Numbered from the stretch's first letter, positions 1-9,793 are shown. The stretch: 64,000 nucleotides of DNA from Alkalibacterium sp034520745 (GCA_034520745.1 JAXHNF010000012.1:62001-126000), one strand, 5' to 3'. Program-made: numbers and translations. Notes: generated by a model not told the origin, from the sequence alone.

Positions 1-1249
1 TTCCATGACCATCTTTAAGCAGGGCCAGCGCTTCGTTTTTGATGATCTCGCGCAGGACGGGCTCGGGTTTTTCGGGCAGGGACACTTTCTTGACTCTAGC
101 CGCTTCGCCTTTTCTGGTGACAGCGACGTATCCTGTTCCGGACAGAAGCTGGTTCGCAGGGTTCAGTGACAGGTCCGCCAAGGCGCTCAAACCGATAGTT
201 GTCTGGAATTTTTCGGCGCATTTTTCAGCCAACAGACCGGCCGTTTCTTCTTTTGATCTGACTTTCAATATCCGTCAGGCCGAACTGGCTTTCAGTCATC
301 TGGTCTGATCAGTCAACGTGACCAGGCCGCCTGTAAACACGGAAGACACACCCGCGACCTTAGTCAGTGTACTCATGATGTCGCCCGCCGTGAATTCTTC
401 TGCGACGCTCAAGGTCACTTTTTCCCGCTTCATCAGCTCTACGACATGCGTTTCGATCGTCTGCTCTTCCCCGTAGCCGATGAACTGTTCGGAGAGCTTT
501 TCAAGTATTCTGTCAGCCGCCTGCTGGTTCATCCGACTGGCCGTTTTCGAGTCTGCGGCTTTGGCGGAAATGCGTACCGTGATATGCCGGGGCTTGGCAT
601 AGATGGCGATCGTCGGGTTGGCCTGCGATTGGATCTGTTCATCCAATGCTTCGGCCACTTGGGGCTCTCCTATGTCATTAAAATTCATGAACAAAGATTC
701 GATGACTGTTTCTTTCTCTGCGTGTCTTCGTAAATACGGCTTCACTTCATTTTCCAGCATGTAGGCCATTTCGTAAGGTACGCCGGGAAGAAGGATAAGG
801 TGCCGGGTCATCTTTCCGGCATTTTTCAGCTCGGCTGCACACCCGCAGGCCAGACCGACGTCATTGAACAGCGTCTCGCCGCGTTTGAACGTCAAGGCTT
901 CGCGGTGGACCATTTCTGTCGGGACTTTCCCCCGCTTTTTATACTCGCTAATGATCTTGTCGATCTGGGCCTTGTCTTCGACGAGCTCGTCACCCAGAAA
1001 ATCCGCCGCGACCTGCTTGGTGATGTCGTCCTGCGTCGGACCGAGCCCGCCGGTCAGGATGATGAGGTCCGAGCGCTTAGCGGCATGCACCAGGGCTTCT
1101 TTTATGCGCGCCGGATTATCGCCGACCGTCTGCATGTGATACGTGCCGATGCCGATGCTTAAGAGTTCCCGGGCGATCTTGCTTGAATTCGTATCCGTGA
1201 TGTCCCCCATTAAAAGTTCGGTACCGACTGAAATGATTTCTGCTTTCAT
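1..1249 (-). CDS. cinA: CinA-family protein (competence/damage-inducible, NMN deamidase family), 3' end cut by window edge
   Basis: The N-terminal two thirds is a MoCF-like nucleotide-binding domain starting MKAEIISVGTELLMGDI, with the family motif GGLGPTQDD near residue 65. The C-terminal CinA domain (nicotinamide-nucleotide amidase/deamidase in characterised members) begins around residue 280 with VTLSVAEEFTAGDIMSTL. Start ATG at 1249 follows an AAGGAG site. The reading frame changes near 297 and again near 250: after these the expected tail (KEETAGLLAEKCAEKF, then GTGYVAVTR) continues to the window edge. The gene is therefore nearly complete, about 410 residues, missing only its last few codons. 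A terminator separates it from map upstream, so it has its own promoter. In other Firmicutes cinA usually precedes recA, which would lie beyond the left edge; that is inference. Confidence 0.93.
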
Positions 1250-1320
1250 GAATAGTCTCCTTCGTCTGAGTTGTGACGTGTCAGTTTAATTGTAACAGAT
1301 TATAATCAGTTAGAGTCAAA

Positions 1321-1354
1321 AAAAGAAGCATGATCATGCTCATGCTTCTTTTTT
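1321..1354 (-). terminator. Rho-independent terminator
   Basis: Inverted repeat AAAAGAAGCATGA/TCATGCTTCTTTT with a short loop and a T run on either strand. It ends the map plus small-membrane-protein transcript and lies about 70 bp upstream of cinA. Confidence 0.8.
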
Positions 1355-1411
1355 CCATATATATTTTTACTTCGATCAGTAAAGCTGAAATCATGCCAGC
1401 AAGATGACTGT

Positions 1412-1577
1412 CTATTCATCATTCAATAGAAAAGCTTTGACCAGGAAACAGGTTCCTGCCAGAAGACTGATGATGCCGGCGATTCCAAGGAATTCCTGCT
1501 CTCGTCGGCATACGGTATTCGATACTCACATCGACTTCATGCTTGCCGTTGTTGTAGTGAAAGGTTTTTTCCGCCAT
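1412..1577 (-). CDS. small single-pass membrane protein (frame broken)
   Basis: ATG at 1577 has a strong GGAGGTG site and follows map by only 26 bp, so the two are co-transcribed. The first half reads MAEKTFHYNNGKHEVDVSIE; after a one-base frame change near 1490-1505 the second half reads FLGIAGIISLLAGTCF, a clear transmembrane helix, ending LLNDE. The joined product would be about 53 residues with an N-out or N-in soluble head of about 25 residues. I do not recognise a family. Confidence 0.6.
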
Positions 1578-1603
1578 GATAGACACCTCCTTTACTGGAT
1601 AGG

Positions 1604-2359
1604 TTATTCGCCATCCTGTTTCGTCAGGATGCGCGGACCGTCTTTCGTGATCGCAATGGTGTGTTCGTACTGGCAGCTGAGACCGGCGTCCTGTGTCCGC
1701 GCTGTCCAGCCGTTGTTGTCCATTTTCGAACGCCATGTGCCGGTGTTCACCATCGGTTCGATCGTGATGACCAGGCCTTCTTTCAATCGGGATCCTTTGC
1801 CGGCTTCCCCGTAGTGCGGCACGCTTGGGGCTTCATGCAGGGTCGGGCCGATGCCGTGTCCGATGAATTCGCGGACCACTGAAAAGCCTTCTGCTTCAAC
1901 GTACGTCTGGATCGCATGACCGATGTCACCCATACGGTTACCCAGTTTTGCCGCTTCGATCCCTTTGTAAAGGGCTTCTCTCGTGACGTCCATCAGTTTT
2001 CTGACTTCAGGCGTTGGTTCGCCGACACTGTAGCTCCAGCAGGAATCCGCCAATGCGCCGTTGTAGTTGACCACCATGTCCACCTTGATCAGGTCACCCT
2101 TATTCAGTTTTTCATTGCGTGGAAAGCCGTGACAGATCTCGTCGTTGATGCTGACGCAGGTCGAGTATTCATAGCCTTCAAAACCTTTCTGTTCAGCGGT
2201 TGCACCAAATTTCAGCATCAGTTCTTCAACGTATTTTTCGATATCCATTCCGGTAATGCCCGGTTTTATAAAGTCGCGCAGCTGCTCATGGATTCTGGCA
2301 AGCACGTCGCCGGCCTGATCCATCGCTTCGATTTCGCGAGGTGATTTCAGAGTAATCAC
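1604..2359 (-). CDS. map: type I methionyl aminopeptidase
   Basis: Removes the initiator methionine from new proteins in the cytoplasm. It is 251 residues and intact, of the variant typical of Lactobacillales. Metal ligands are all visible: Asp in IKVDMVV and Asp in GALADSCW, His in GHGIGPTLHE, Glu in TIEPMVN and Glu in QYEHTIA. The substrate-pocket segment INDEICHGFP is present. The start is GTG at 2359, preceded by AGGAGA; no ATG fits the family N terminus better. A small membrane protein follows 26 bp downstream in the same transcript. The gap upstream holds hairpin repeats. Confidence 0.97.
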   Translation of the reverse strand: MITLKSPREIEAMDQAGDVLARIHEQLRDFIKPGITGMDIEKYVEELMLKFGATAEQKGFEGYEYSTCVSINDEICHGFPRNEKLNKGDLIKVDMVVNYNGALADSCWSYSVGEPTPEVRKLMDVTREALYKGIEAAKLGNRMGDIGHAIQTYVEAEGFSVVREFIGHGIGPTLHEAPSVPHYGEAGKGSRLKEGLVITIEPMVNTGTWRSKMDNNGWTARTQDAGLSCQYEHTIAITKDGPRILTKQDGE

Positions 2360-2456
2360 AAAACATTCTCCTCTACTTTTTCATTATTCTCTCCTAGTAT
2401 AGCGAAAAAGCGGCCGTTTAAAAACCTTTTTCTGGAAAAAGTCTTTTCAGAGAGGT

Positions 2457-2660
2457 GCATACTCGCTCTCGGCGAGTATGGTCTGTATTTTGGAACTGCT
2501 GGTGAACACTACTTGATCCGGATCAGTATATTTGGTTTGAAATAATTATGGGTTCGTCAATTAGAGAAGTTCTTCCCTTCACTAATGACCGAACCATACA
2601 CAAACTAGAGCGTTAAGATAGTCCATATTCGCCGGCCAGGCGAGTATGTTCCACTCACCT
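2457..2660. repeat. intergenic hairpin repeats with GGCGAGTAT arms
   Basis: The 403-bp gap between map and the next gene contains no gene. It holds two related hairpins: CATACTCGC/GGCGAGTATGG at 2457-2482 and CATATTCGCC/GGCGAGTATG at 2622-2651. Between them lie GGTTCG and CGAACC pieces (2552 and 2602) that could pair with each other. A separate palindrome GAAACTGGCC/GGGCCAGTTTC sits at 2675-2700. Similar palindromic clutter recurs in other gaps of this window. Confidence 0.55.
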
Positions 2661-2713
2661 TTTCAAAGGCTGTGGAAACTGGCCTGGAAGGGCCAGTTTC
2701 ATCCTCCTGAAAG

Positions 2714-2750
2714 GAAAAAAGAAGCCTTCGACCCGAAAGTCGAAGGCTTA
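2714..2750 (-). terminator. Rho-independent terminator
   Basis: Stem AAGCCTTCGAC/GTCGAAGGCTT with loop TTTCGG followed on the minus strand by CTTTTTTCC, directly after the gene that ends at 2763. Confidence 0.9.
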
Positions 2751-2762
2751 CTGCATTAATAG

Positions 2763-3384
2763 TTATTCGTCGTTGTCGATGAATTCGATTTCGTAGCCCT
2801 GGGTCTCGAAGAAGTCTTCGATAGCACCACGGCGACGGGTGTTTTCCGGGACCATGACGATCATGTCCTGAGTGGTTCGGTAGTCGTCGAAGATGTCAAG
2901 CTGGCTTGAATCAACAGCCATCGGTGCATCGTATTCATCCGGCTGGTAATACGCGTCTTCATCCAGGCCGCTCAGACGGAATTCCTGCATCGTACCGAAT
3001 GCGGCGTATTCTTCAAAGGCCGGCTCGTCCATCAGGATGATATCGTACTCGGCTGCCGTCAGCTGGGCAGTGAACCGTTCGGCCATCTGGCCATGTGGAG
3101 TGAAGGAGGCATATGCCCTGTCGTTTCTTCCTTCCGGTTCCAGCAGCTACATTCAGTTCTTCTGTCAGTTCCTGTTCTTCGTCATAGCTCACATCAGGCG
3201 CCAGTACCGTCACATGAAAGGTCGTGATCGGCCGGTTTACCCAGTCCATAAAAAGATAGCCGGTAAACAACAAGCCTACCAGAGCAACGATCACATGTAT
3301 GTGGTAATAGTCCCACAGATAACCGATCTTTTCTTTTGTTGTGTCTTCAGATTTCAATATTTCTCTTACTTTTGTTTTCGCCAT
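2763..3384 (-). CDS. membrane-anchored protein of unknown function (frame broken)
   Basis: The start MAKTKVREILKSED is cytoplasmic, followed by one transmembrane helix (IHVIVALVGLLFTGYLFM, residues 29-46) and an extracytoplasmic domain. The frame changes near 3130; the downstream part contains AAEYDIILMDEPAFEEYA and ends in an acidic tail EIEFIDNDE. Joined length is about 207 residues. ATG at 3384 is preceded by GAGGACGG, and a consensus-like promoter lies about 90 bp upstream. It is monocistronic, bounded by its own promoter and terminator. I do not recognise the family; the layout is seen in Lactobacillales proteins with no assigned role. Confidence 0.75.
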
Positions 3385-3474
3385 AAAAGACCGTCCTCTT
3401 TATTGATTTTACTTCTCTCGTTATTAAAAATCGTCGTGTTCGTTTATTTTTTAACTTATCTCTTTTCCTTCCCT

Positions 3475-3503
3475 ATTCTAGCATAGGGGGCAATTGTATT
3501 CAA
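3475..3503 (-). promoter_or_regulatory. sigma-A type promoter for the 2763-3384 gene
   Basis: TTGAAT, 17-bp spacer, TAGAAT on the minus strand. The 255-bp gap 3385-3640 otherwise shows nothing but AT-rich sequence. Confidence 0.6.
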
Positions 3504-3640
3504 TTAAGGAAAAAAGGTTGATTAATTTGTGAACAGTGAATTTTAATAAGAGGACGGTCCATCTGGTGGGTAAGCACGATCAGGAACCGGGACGCCCAAA
3601 GTTGTATCAGCCCCCAGTTCTCACTTACAGTATACGCCTA

Positions 3641-4548
3641 TTATTCATCCGTGTCAGGTACGAAGACTTCCATATGCTGCTTGAATACTTTCAGTTTGAT
3701 CGGGAGGCTGTCGCCTTCATCGCCGTCGATATTGGTGACCACCGAGTCGTTTTTCTCCTCGTCTCTAAGTGAAATGTCGGCTTCTTTGAACTTGCGGTAA
3801 AAGACCTGTTCGTCATCGGTGACTTTTCCAGAGAAGACTTTTGGGATCAGATCGATCTTATCGGCCAGGTTGTCTCCCTCGACAGCGGCCAGATGCAGAA
3901 AACCGTCGTCGACCCGTGCATCCGGGATCATTGTCTGGATGCCGGCGACCGAATTCGTCAGGGCGATGAGCACCAGGAAAGAATCGACTTCAGACACTTC
4001 ACCGTCGGTCACGAATTTGAACGGGTAGACTTCTTTTTCAGACAGAGCCTTGACCCCTTCATAGATATAGGCAAACGGACCGAGTTTCGTTTTCTTTTCG
4101 ATCGGGACTTCATGGACGGCTTCGGGAATGGATCCGATGGCAACGATATCCACAAAGTACTGGTCATTCAGCTTGCCGATGTCGATCGCTTTTTTCTTCG
4201 GCTGGTCAGCTGTTTTACGGCTTTGTCGGGTGCCATCGGGATGTCCAGCACGCGTCCCAGGTCGTTCACGGTGCCGAGCGGGACAAAGCCGAACGGCGGG
4301 CGGTGGTCTTCCGGAGCGATCCCGTTGACGCATTCGTTGACCGTCCCGTCGCCGCCCAAAGCATAGATGGCATCCACATGGGCGCGGGCTGCCTCACGGG
4401 CAAAGTCGGTCGCGTCACCTGCTTTTTCTGTCCATCTGAGTTCTACTTCGTCGTATAGCTTTTCCAGTTCCGTTTTCACTTTCGGCCCGTACTCTTTCCC
4501 TTCCTCACTGCCGCTGGTCGGGTTCACGATTACCACTGCTTTACTCAT
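3641..4548 (-). CDS. diacylglycerol/lipid kinase, DagK (YegS/DgkB) family (one frameshift)
   Basis: Phosphorylates diacylglycerol or a related lipid with ATP, returning diacylglycerol from lipoteichoic acid synthesis to phosphatidic acid in characterised Firmicute members. The N-terminal catalytic domain shows NPTSGSEEGK, the nucleotide loop LGGDGTVNE and PLGTVNDLGR. The C-terminal beta-rich domain carries FVDIVAIGSIPEAV and the acidic VDSFLVLIALTNSVAG. The frame changes once near 4205. The joined product is about 302 residues, the usual family length. ATG at 4548 follows an AGGAGACGG site. The opposite-facing terminator between it and bglA shows it is transcribed separately. Confidence 0.9.
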
Positions 4549-4615
4549 CAGATCCGTCTCCTTTATGTAACCTATTTTCTATCTTTTATTCTACTGTAAA
4601 GTCTTTGAATAAGCT

Positions 4616-4650
4616 AAAAAATGGTCTCGGGAGCCCGAGACCATTTTCGA
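4616..4650 (-). terminator. Rho-independent terminator after bglA
   Basis: Perfect inverted repeat AAAATGGTCTCGGG/CCCGAGACCATTTT immediately after the glucosidase stop. Confidence 0.9.
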
Positions 4651-4659
4651 TTCTTTAAT

Positions 4660-6099
4660 TTAGTTTAGTTCCTGACCGTTTGTTTCGATCACTTTTTTGT
4701 ACCAGAAATAACTGTCTTTCTTGTAGCGCTTGAGTTCTTTTTCATCCAGTTCCTCACGGTCGACGTAAACGAAGCCGTAACGTTTCTGGTAGCCGTTCAT
4801 CCAGCTCAAGAGATCCGTATAGCTCCAGGTGCAGTAGCCCAGGACTTCGACACCGTCCGTGATGGCTTCCTGGACCGCTTTGACGTGGTTTCTCAGGTAA
4901 TCGATGCGGTAGTCGTCATGAACTGATCCGTCTTCTTCCAGATCGTCATAGGCACCCAGTCCGTTTTCGGTGATCAGGATCGGCATCTGGTAACGGCTGT
5001 TGATGCGGCGCATCGCGATACGCAGACCGGTCGGATCGATGTTCCAGTCCCAGTCGGTTTTTTCGATGAACGGATTTTCAGCCGATTTATACATGCCGGG
5101 AACGCCGCTGGCTTCGCTCGATCCTTTCTTGCCGGTGGTGTTTATCTTGCCTGCACCCACACCGTCTAGCGGATTGGCTTCAACGGTCGCTGTCTGGTAA
5201 TAGTTCAGTCCCATGAAATCAGGCTTGCCGGCTTTCAGCAGGTCCATGTCTCCCGGCTGGATCTCCGGCGCCAGGTCATTTTTCTTCAGATATTTCCAGA
5301 CAACTGACGGATATTCGCCGCGCACGTAAATATCCATCCACAGATGTGAATTGAATTCCTCATTGTTCTCGGCTGCCAGTTGGTTCAGCGGGTGACTATC
5401 CAGAGCGTATGTCGGACCGTAAGCGAAACTCGGGCCGATCATGCCTTTCATATCCAGTTCGCGGAACCGCTTGATCACTGACGCGTTGGCCAGGTGTGCG
5501 ATATGGTTCGCCGCGTACATGCGCTTTTCATCCTTGACGTTCGGCGGATGGGCGGCCATGCTGTAGCCCAGTTTGATGAAGATGTTCTGCTCGTTCAAAC
5601 TCACCCAGTACTTCACTTTGTCGTTGTAGCGCTTGAACAGGATTTCGGCATAACGCGTGAAGTCTTCAATCACCTGACGGCTTTCCCAACCCTGGTATTT
5701 GTCCTGAAGGGCCTGCGGGATATCCCAGTGATACAACGTCACCAGCGGTTCGATGCCGTACTTATGCAGCTCATCGATCAGGTTGTCGTAAAATTCAAGA
5801 CCTTTCTCGTTCACTTCACCGTCGCCGTCCGGAATGATCCGTGACCAGGCGATCGAGAAGCGGTAAGCTTTCAGTCCCTGCTCCGCCATGAGTCTGACGT
5901 CTTCTTTGTACCGGTGGTAGTGGTCGACCGCGACTTCACCGGTCGTGCCTTTGAAGGTCTTGCCGGGATCTTAACAGAACCGGTCCCAGACCGACTCGCC
6001 TTTACCGTCTTCAAGCATGGCCCCTTCGATCTGATAAGCGGCAGATGCCGATCCCCACAGGAAATCTTCGGGGAATGCATCGAGTTGATTATGAAACAT
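4660..6099 (-). CDS. GH1 beta-glucosidase / 6-phospho-beta-glucosidase with an in-frame stop
   Basis: Hydrolyses beta-glucosides or their 6-phosphates in the cytoplasm. ATG at 6099 (GGAGTGAG site) gives MFHNQLDAFPEDFLWGSA, the usual GH1 opening, and the frame runs 480 codons to 4660. Codon 43 is TAA (5971-5973), within WDRFC-stop-DPGKTFKG, so the frame is kept but a nonsense codon interrupts it. The acid/base motif reads SLNEQN, where most members have NEP; the nucleophile motif ITENGLGAYD is present. Specificity for phosphorylated substrate is inference; the PTS IIA and IIB genes at 22 kb would suit it but are not adjacent. An operator-like palindrome lies upstream. Confidence 0.9.
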
Positions 6100-6192
6100 T
6101 GACTCACTCCTAAATTTAGTCTTTTATCCACCAGAAACGATAGACTGTTGCAGCTGGTTACTTATCATATTGGTGAATACAATTACTTGCTT

Positions 6193-6212
6193 AGTATAAA
6201 CGTTTTCATACT
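6193..6212. promoter_or_regulatory. cre-like or LacI-family operator upstream of bglA
   Basis: Imperfect palindrome AGTATAAACGTTTTCATACT. Its centre, TATAAACGTTTTCA at 6195-6208, differs from the CcpA consensus TGWAANCGNTNWCA at one position. It lies about 95 bp before the glucosidase start, which fits catabolite or sugar control. Confidence 0.5.
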
Positions 6213-6358
6213 AAAATCTCAAGACAAAATTTCAACTATTTATCCATCGCTGTTCCTGTTGACGTTCATTGAAAAACTCTCGCTGAAATGTTATGCTTTT
6301 TCAGAGAAGAATGCGAGAAATGACTAATATAATCGTGGAGAAAGAAGGATATAAAGTT

Positions 6359-6812
6359 ATGCCGAATGTGAAGATCGTTTATGCGAGTTTGACTGGAAAT
6401 ACCGAAGAATGTGCGGAGATCCTGGAAGAGGCATTCAAGGATCTGGACGCTGAAGTTGAAGTCGTCGAGAGTGTCTTTGCCGATCCCGAGGACTTCAAAG
6501 ACGCTGACATTGCCGTGGTTGGTACCTAACACCTATGGGACCGATGCTGATTTGCCTGATGAAATCGTCGATTTTTATGAAGAACTGGAAGACGTCGATC
6601 TGACCGGGAAGATCTTCGGCTGCTTTGGTTCCGGCGATACCTTTTACGAAAAATACTGCAAGTCCGTCGACGACTTTGACGAACAGTTTGAAAAGACCGG
6701 AGCCATCAAAGGCGCTGACAATGTGAAAGTAAACTTGAACCCTGAGGAAGAAGACGCAAAAAACCTGAAAGCTTTTGCCGCAAAACTGATCAAGGCTTAT
6801 GAAAACAAATAA
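6359..6812 (+). CDS. flavodoxin (one frameshift)
   Basis: Small FMN-binding electron carrier. The phosphate-binding loop IVYASLTGNTEECAEI begins at residue 5, followed by the alternating acidic segments typical of flavodoxins and the FMN-contact loop GCFGSGDTFYEKYC. An extra T near 6527 in GTACCTAACACC breaks the frame; without it the sequence reads VVGTNTYGTDADLPDE. The joined product is about 149 residues, normal for a short-chain flavodoxin. ATG at 6359 follows a GAAGGA site. It is monocistronic with a terminator behind it. Confidence 0.93.
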
Positions 6813-6847
6813 CAGCAATTCTTACTCGGTGAGCAGTTAGTTTAAAA

Positions 6848-6899
6848 ACAAAAAAGGCTTAACTAAAAGGTTTCACACCTCTTAGTCAAGCCTTTTTAT
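6848..6899. terminator. bidirectional terminator between flavodoxin and tetR
   Basis: Long stem AAAAAGGCTTAACTAA paired with TTAGTCAAGCCTTTTT, T runs on both strands, between convergent genes. Confidence 0.9.
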
Positions 6900-6912
6900 A
6901 TAGGAAAATAAT

Positions 6913-7478
6913 TTAAGCCAACTGAGAATTTTTCCAGACCGCCAGTGAATGCGTCACGATATGTTCCGCTTTCTCATCGATTTCCTCATCGCTGTAGTCA
7001 AACTGGCCCTGAGCTGTCAAGATAGCGGTGCCGTGAATGGACGGCCATATGATTTCCAGATAAGCCCGTCTTTCTTCATAACTTTCCAGCTCGTGCAACT
7101 CTTTCATCAACTCATTCAATTGAAGTCAGCGCACATCCTCATGTAAAATCTGTACCGGTGCTTCCTGTCCATGAAAAGCGCACAGAACAATGTCGATTCC
7201 TTCTTGGCAAAACGAATGTAGTTCGCGCAGACTTCTTTTAACGTAATATTTTCTCTGCGTCCCATAAACACATCCATCTGAATTAAATCCTTTGCATAGT
7301 CGATCAGCCGTTCTTTCAGATCATCCATGTTTTCGAACTCTTTGTAGATGGGTTGAGTCGAAGCATTAAGATATTCAGCAATCCGCCTCGCAGTAAAGTT
7401 CTCAAAGCCTTCATCTTTGATCAGTTCCAAAGCCGCGGCTAAAATATGTTCCTTCAAGATTCTGCTTTTTCTTGGCAT
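6913..7478 (-). CDS. TetR/AcrR-family transcriptional regulator (one frameshift)
   Basis: The N-terminal helix-turn-helix is typical: ILAAALELIKDEGFENFTAR then IAEYLNASTQPIYKEFENMD (residues 11-52). The C-terminal ligand domain contains ESYEERRAYLEIIWPSIHG, which resembles the WHG-type TetR C domain. The frame changes near 7118. The joined length is about 188 residues. It faces away from pepS with about 280 bp between starts, so that divergent region could hold its operator, but I see no clear palindrome there. Ligand and targets are unknown. Confidence 0.88.
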
Positions 7479-7699
7479 CTTATTGCTCCCCTGCTAATGT
7501 ACTTTTAACAATTTTTCACTTAACTTGAGTACAAGTATAACATATTTAACTTCACTGATAAAGGTGTTTATTGTCAGATTACATTTCAAGCGGTTTTGAG
7601 TTACAAGTTCGGACAAGCTTTTGTATTATACTAGCAATCGGGTTAGGATGATTCCGATTGATGTACCTGACAGTCAGAAAGAGGTGCAGTATTTTAGGA

Positions 7700-7728
7700 T
7701 TGTGACATGCTGTCATCTATGCTAATAT
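7700..7728 (+). promoter_or_regulatory. sigma-A type promoter for pepS
   Basis: TTGTGA, 17-bp spacer, TAATAT, ending 33 bp before the ATG. Confidence 0.65.
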
Positions 7729-7761
7729 GATAAAGTAATGAAAAATTTAGGAGGAAAACGA

Positions 7762-9002
7762 ATGGTATTACCAAATTTTCAGGAAAACTTAGAAAAATAT
7801 GCCGAGCTGCTTGTTTCGACCGGTGTAAATGTCACCGATGGACACACGGTTGTCCTTAGTGTCGACGTGGACCAGGCTCCCCTGGCTCGTCTGATCACAG
7901 AAGCCGCTTATCAGCGCGGTGCAAAGGAAGTCATCGTCAAATTGACTGACGATCAGGTCACCCGTTCAACCTTCAAGCATGCGCCGGAAGACGTCGTTGC
8001 GACGGTCGAACAGTACAAAGTGGATGAGTCACTGGATCACATTGACAAAGGTGCCAGCCGAATCAGCGTCCGTTCGTCTGATCCGGATTCACTGAAAGGA
8101 CTCGACAGCAAGAAAATCGCCGCTGCTCAAAAAGCACGAGGCAAAGCCTTTTCTGCTATGCGCAAAGCCACACAGTCCAATAAAGTCGAGCTGGGTCGTT
8201 GCTGCCGCTGCCGGAGAAAAATGGGCAGAAAAAGTCTTCCCTGAACTGGATACAGCTGAAGAACGTGTCGACGCCTTATGGGACGCGATTTTCAAAGCGA
8301 TCCACTTGTATGACGAGAACCCTGTTTCAACTTGGGAAAACAAGGACACAACCCTCGAGTCCAAAGCTGAAGAACTGAACAAAGAGCAGTTCGTTGCTCT
8401 GCACTATACGGCTCCCGGAACCGACTTGACGGTCGGCTCTGCCAAAAGGTCACCGCTGGGAAGGCGCCGGCAGCTTGAATGCCCGCGGCGAACGTTTCAT
8501 GGCCAACATGCCGACTGAGGAAGTCTTCAGTGCACCGGATGCCAACCGCATGGACGGTGTCGTCGTCTGGACCGAGCCTTTAAGCTATGCCGGAAACATC
8601 ATCGAAGGCATGGAGTTCCACTTCAAAGACGGTAAAGTCGTTGACGTTAAAGCTGAGCAAGGCGAAGACGTCATCAAGGAACTGATCAAGACCGATGAAG
8701 GCGCCGCACGTTTAGGCGAAGTCGCTCTGGTTCCAGATGCTTCTCCGATCTCACAGTCAGGTCTGACATTCTTCAACACCTTGTTTGACGAGAATGCATC
8801 CAACCACCTGGCACTGGGTTCTGCTTATGCCTTCAACCTGGAAGGTGGAACAGAAATGTCTGAAGACGACCTGAAAAAAGCCGGCTTGAACCGCTCTGAC
8901 GTTCACGTCGACTTCATGATCGGCTCTGACCAGATGGACATCGACGGTATCCGTGAAGACGGCAGCCGCGTCCCAGTCTTCCGCAAAGGCGCCTGGGCAT
9001 AA
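7762..9002 (+). CDS. pepS: aminopeptidase, M29 family (PepS/AmpS), two frameshifts
   Basis: Cytoplasmic metallo-aminopeptidase that trims peptides. The start MVLPNFQENLEKYAELLV at 7762 follows GAGGAAAA; an ATG 24 bp upstream lacks a ribosome site. Frame changes occur near 8190 and 8445, and the three parts join to about 413 residues, the family length. Metal and catalytic residues of M29 peptidases are visible: Glu in ARLGEVALV, His in SNHLALGSAY, and His and Asp in SDVHVDFMIGSD. A terminator hairpin follows, separating it from the ASCH gene. Confidence 0.93.
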
Positions 9003-9236
9003 TGCATAGTCAATGCTTTTTCGATGGATTCGTACTGCGGTTGTACGTCGTAAAATGGCTCAGAACCTCACCAAAAAGTATTTTAAGTTCGGGTGACACT
9101 CACGAAAAATTGCTGTGAAACTAGCATGTTTCATGCGTAGCTGAACGGTACCAGGGGAGCAATGCGACCGTGGTTTCCTTCAGTTGGTGTCAAACTTAAA
9201 TGACTAGACAAAAACTAAACTAATTTACAATAGGAA
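9003..9236. other. intergenic gap with inverted repeats, no gene
   Basis: Contains AAGTTCGGGTGACAC (9088) and GTGTCAAACTT (9188) as a distant inverted repeat enclosing smaller repeats. No coding potential seen. Confidence 0.4.
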
Positions 9237-9268
9237 ATCCCCCGATTTTCACCCGGGGGATTTTTTGC
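9237..9268 (+). terminator. terminator/attenuator between pepS and the ASCH gene
   Basis: Stem AAATCCCCCG/CCGGGGGATTT followed by a T run, ending only about 15 bp before the ASCH start codon and directly before its GGAGG site. Position suggests read-through or attenuation control of the next gene. Confidence 0.75.
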
Positions 9269-9283
9269 AGGAGGAAATGAACC

Positions 9284-9632
9284 ATGCATTACTTTATGGG
9301 GCTGTACGACCAGCCTTTTGAATTGATGGCTTCCGGAGAAAACGGTGGAAGTGCGCCTGAATGACCGAAAACGCCGGCAGCTAGTTGTCGGGGACTTCAT
9401 CACGTTCAACAAACTGACCAACCCGCTTGAAGACGTGACTGTCCGCGTGAAGGAGCTGACTCACTTCCCTACCTTTGCCGAGATGTACCGAACGATTCCT
9501 TTAAAAGCCATGGGATCCAACGGCGACACGGTTGAAGACATGCTGGAAAAAACCTACGCGATCTATTCCCCTGATAAAGAAAAAGAATGGGGAACTGTTG
9601 CGATAGAAGTCGAACGATACGACGAAGAGTGA
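9284..9632 (+). CDS. ASCH-domain protein (one frameshift)
   Basis: ATG at 9284 follows GGAGGAAATG. The opening MHYFMGLYDQPFELMASGE joins, after a frame change near 9340, to TVEVRLNDRKRRQLVVGDFI. That is the pattern of ASCH proteins (substrate-entry strand, E-x-R-x-x-D-x-K-R, then GDFI). The total is about 115 residues. ASCH domains belong to the PUA-like fold and bind RNA or modified nucleosides; the role of this one is not known. It has its own terminator. Confidence 0.8.
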
Positions 9633-9634
9633 TC

Positions 9635-9664
9635 AGAAACGCTGCCTGTTGAGGCAGCGTTTTT
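9635..9664 (+). terminator. Rho-independent terminator
   Basis: AACGCTGCCT/AGGCAGCGTTTTT directly behind the ASCH gene. Confidence 0.92.
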
Positions 9665-9752
9665 CATTTCAAAGTCCTTTGACCGTCTCTATCATTTTCA
9701 AAAAACAAGAACTAACAACCAGAGTCAAGGTGTCCTCACTCGAAAAAAATGA

Positions 9753-9787
9753 AGCCAATTCCCGTTATAAAGGAATTGGCTTTTCAT
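9753..9787 (-). terminator. Rho-independent terminator after the esterase
   Basis: AAGCCAATTCC/GGAATTGGCTT with flanking A and T runs, directly after the esterase stop. Confidence 0.9.
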
Positions 9788-9793
9788 TATCTG

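Noticed and set aside
4660..6099. Recoded stop (selenocysteine or pyrrolysine) in the glucosidase
   Set aside because: The codon is TAA, not TGA or TAG, and no catalytic residue is expected at that place.
6359..6812. Programmed frameshifting in flavodoxin and others
   Set aside because: No slippery heptamer or stimulatory structure at the junctions, and too many unrelated genes are affected.
7738..7761. Upstream ATG at 7738 as the pepS start
   Set aside because: No ribosome site, while ATG 7762 has GAGGAAAA and matches the family N terminus.
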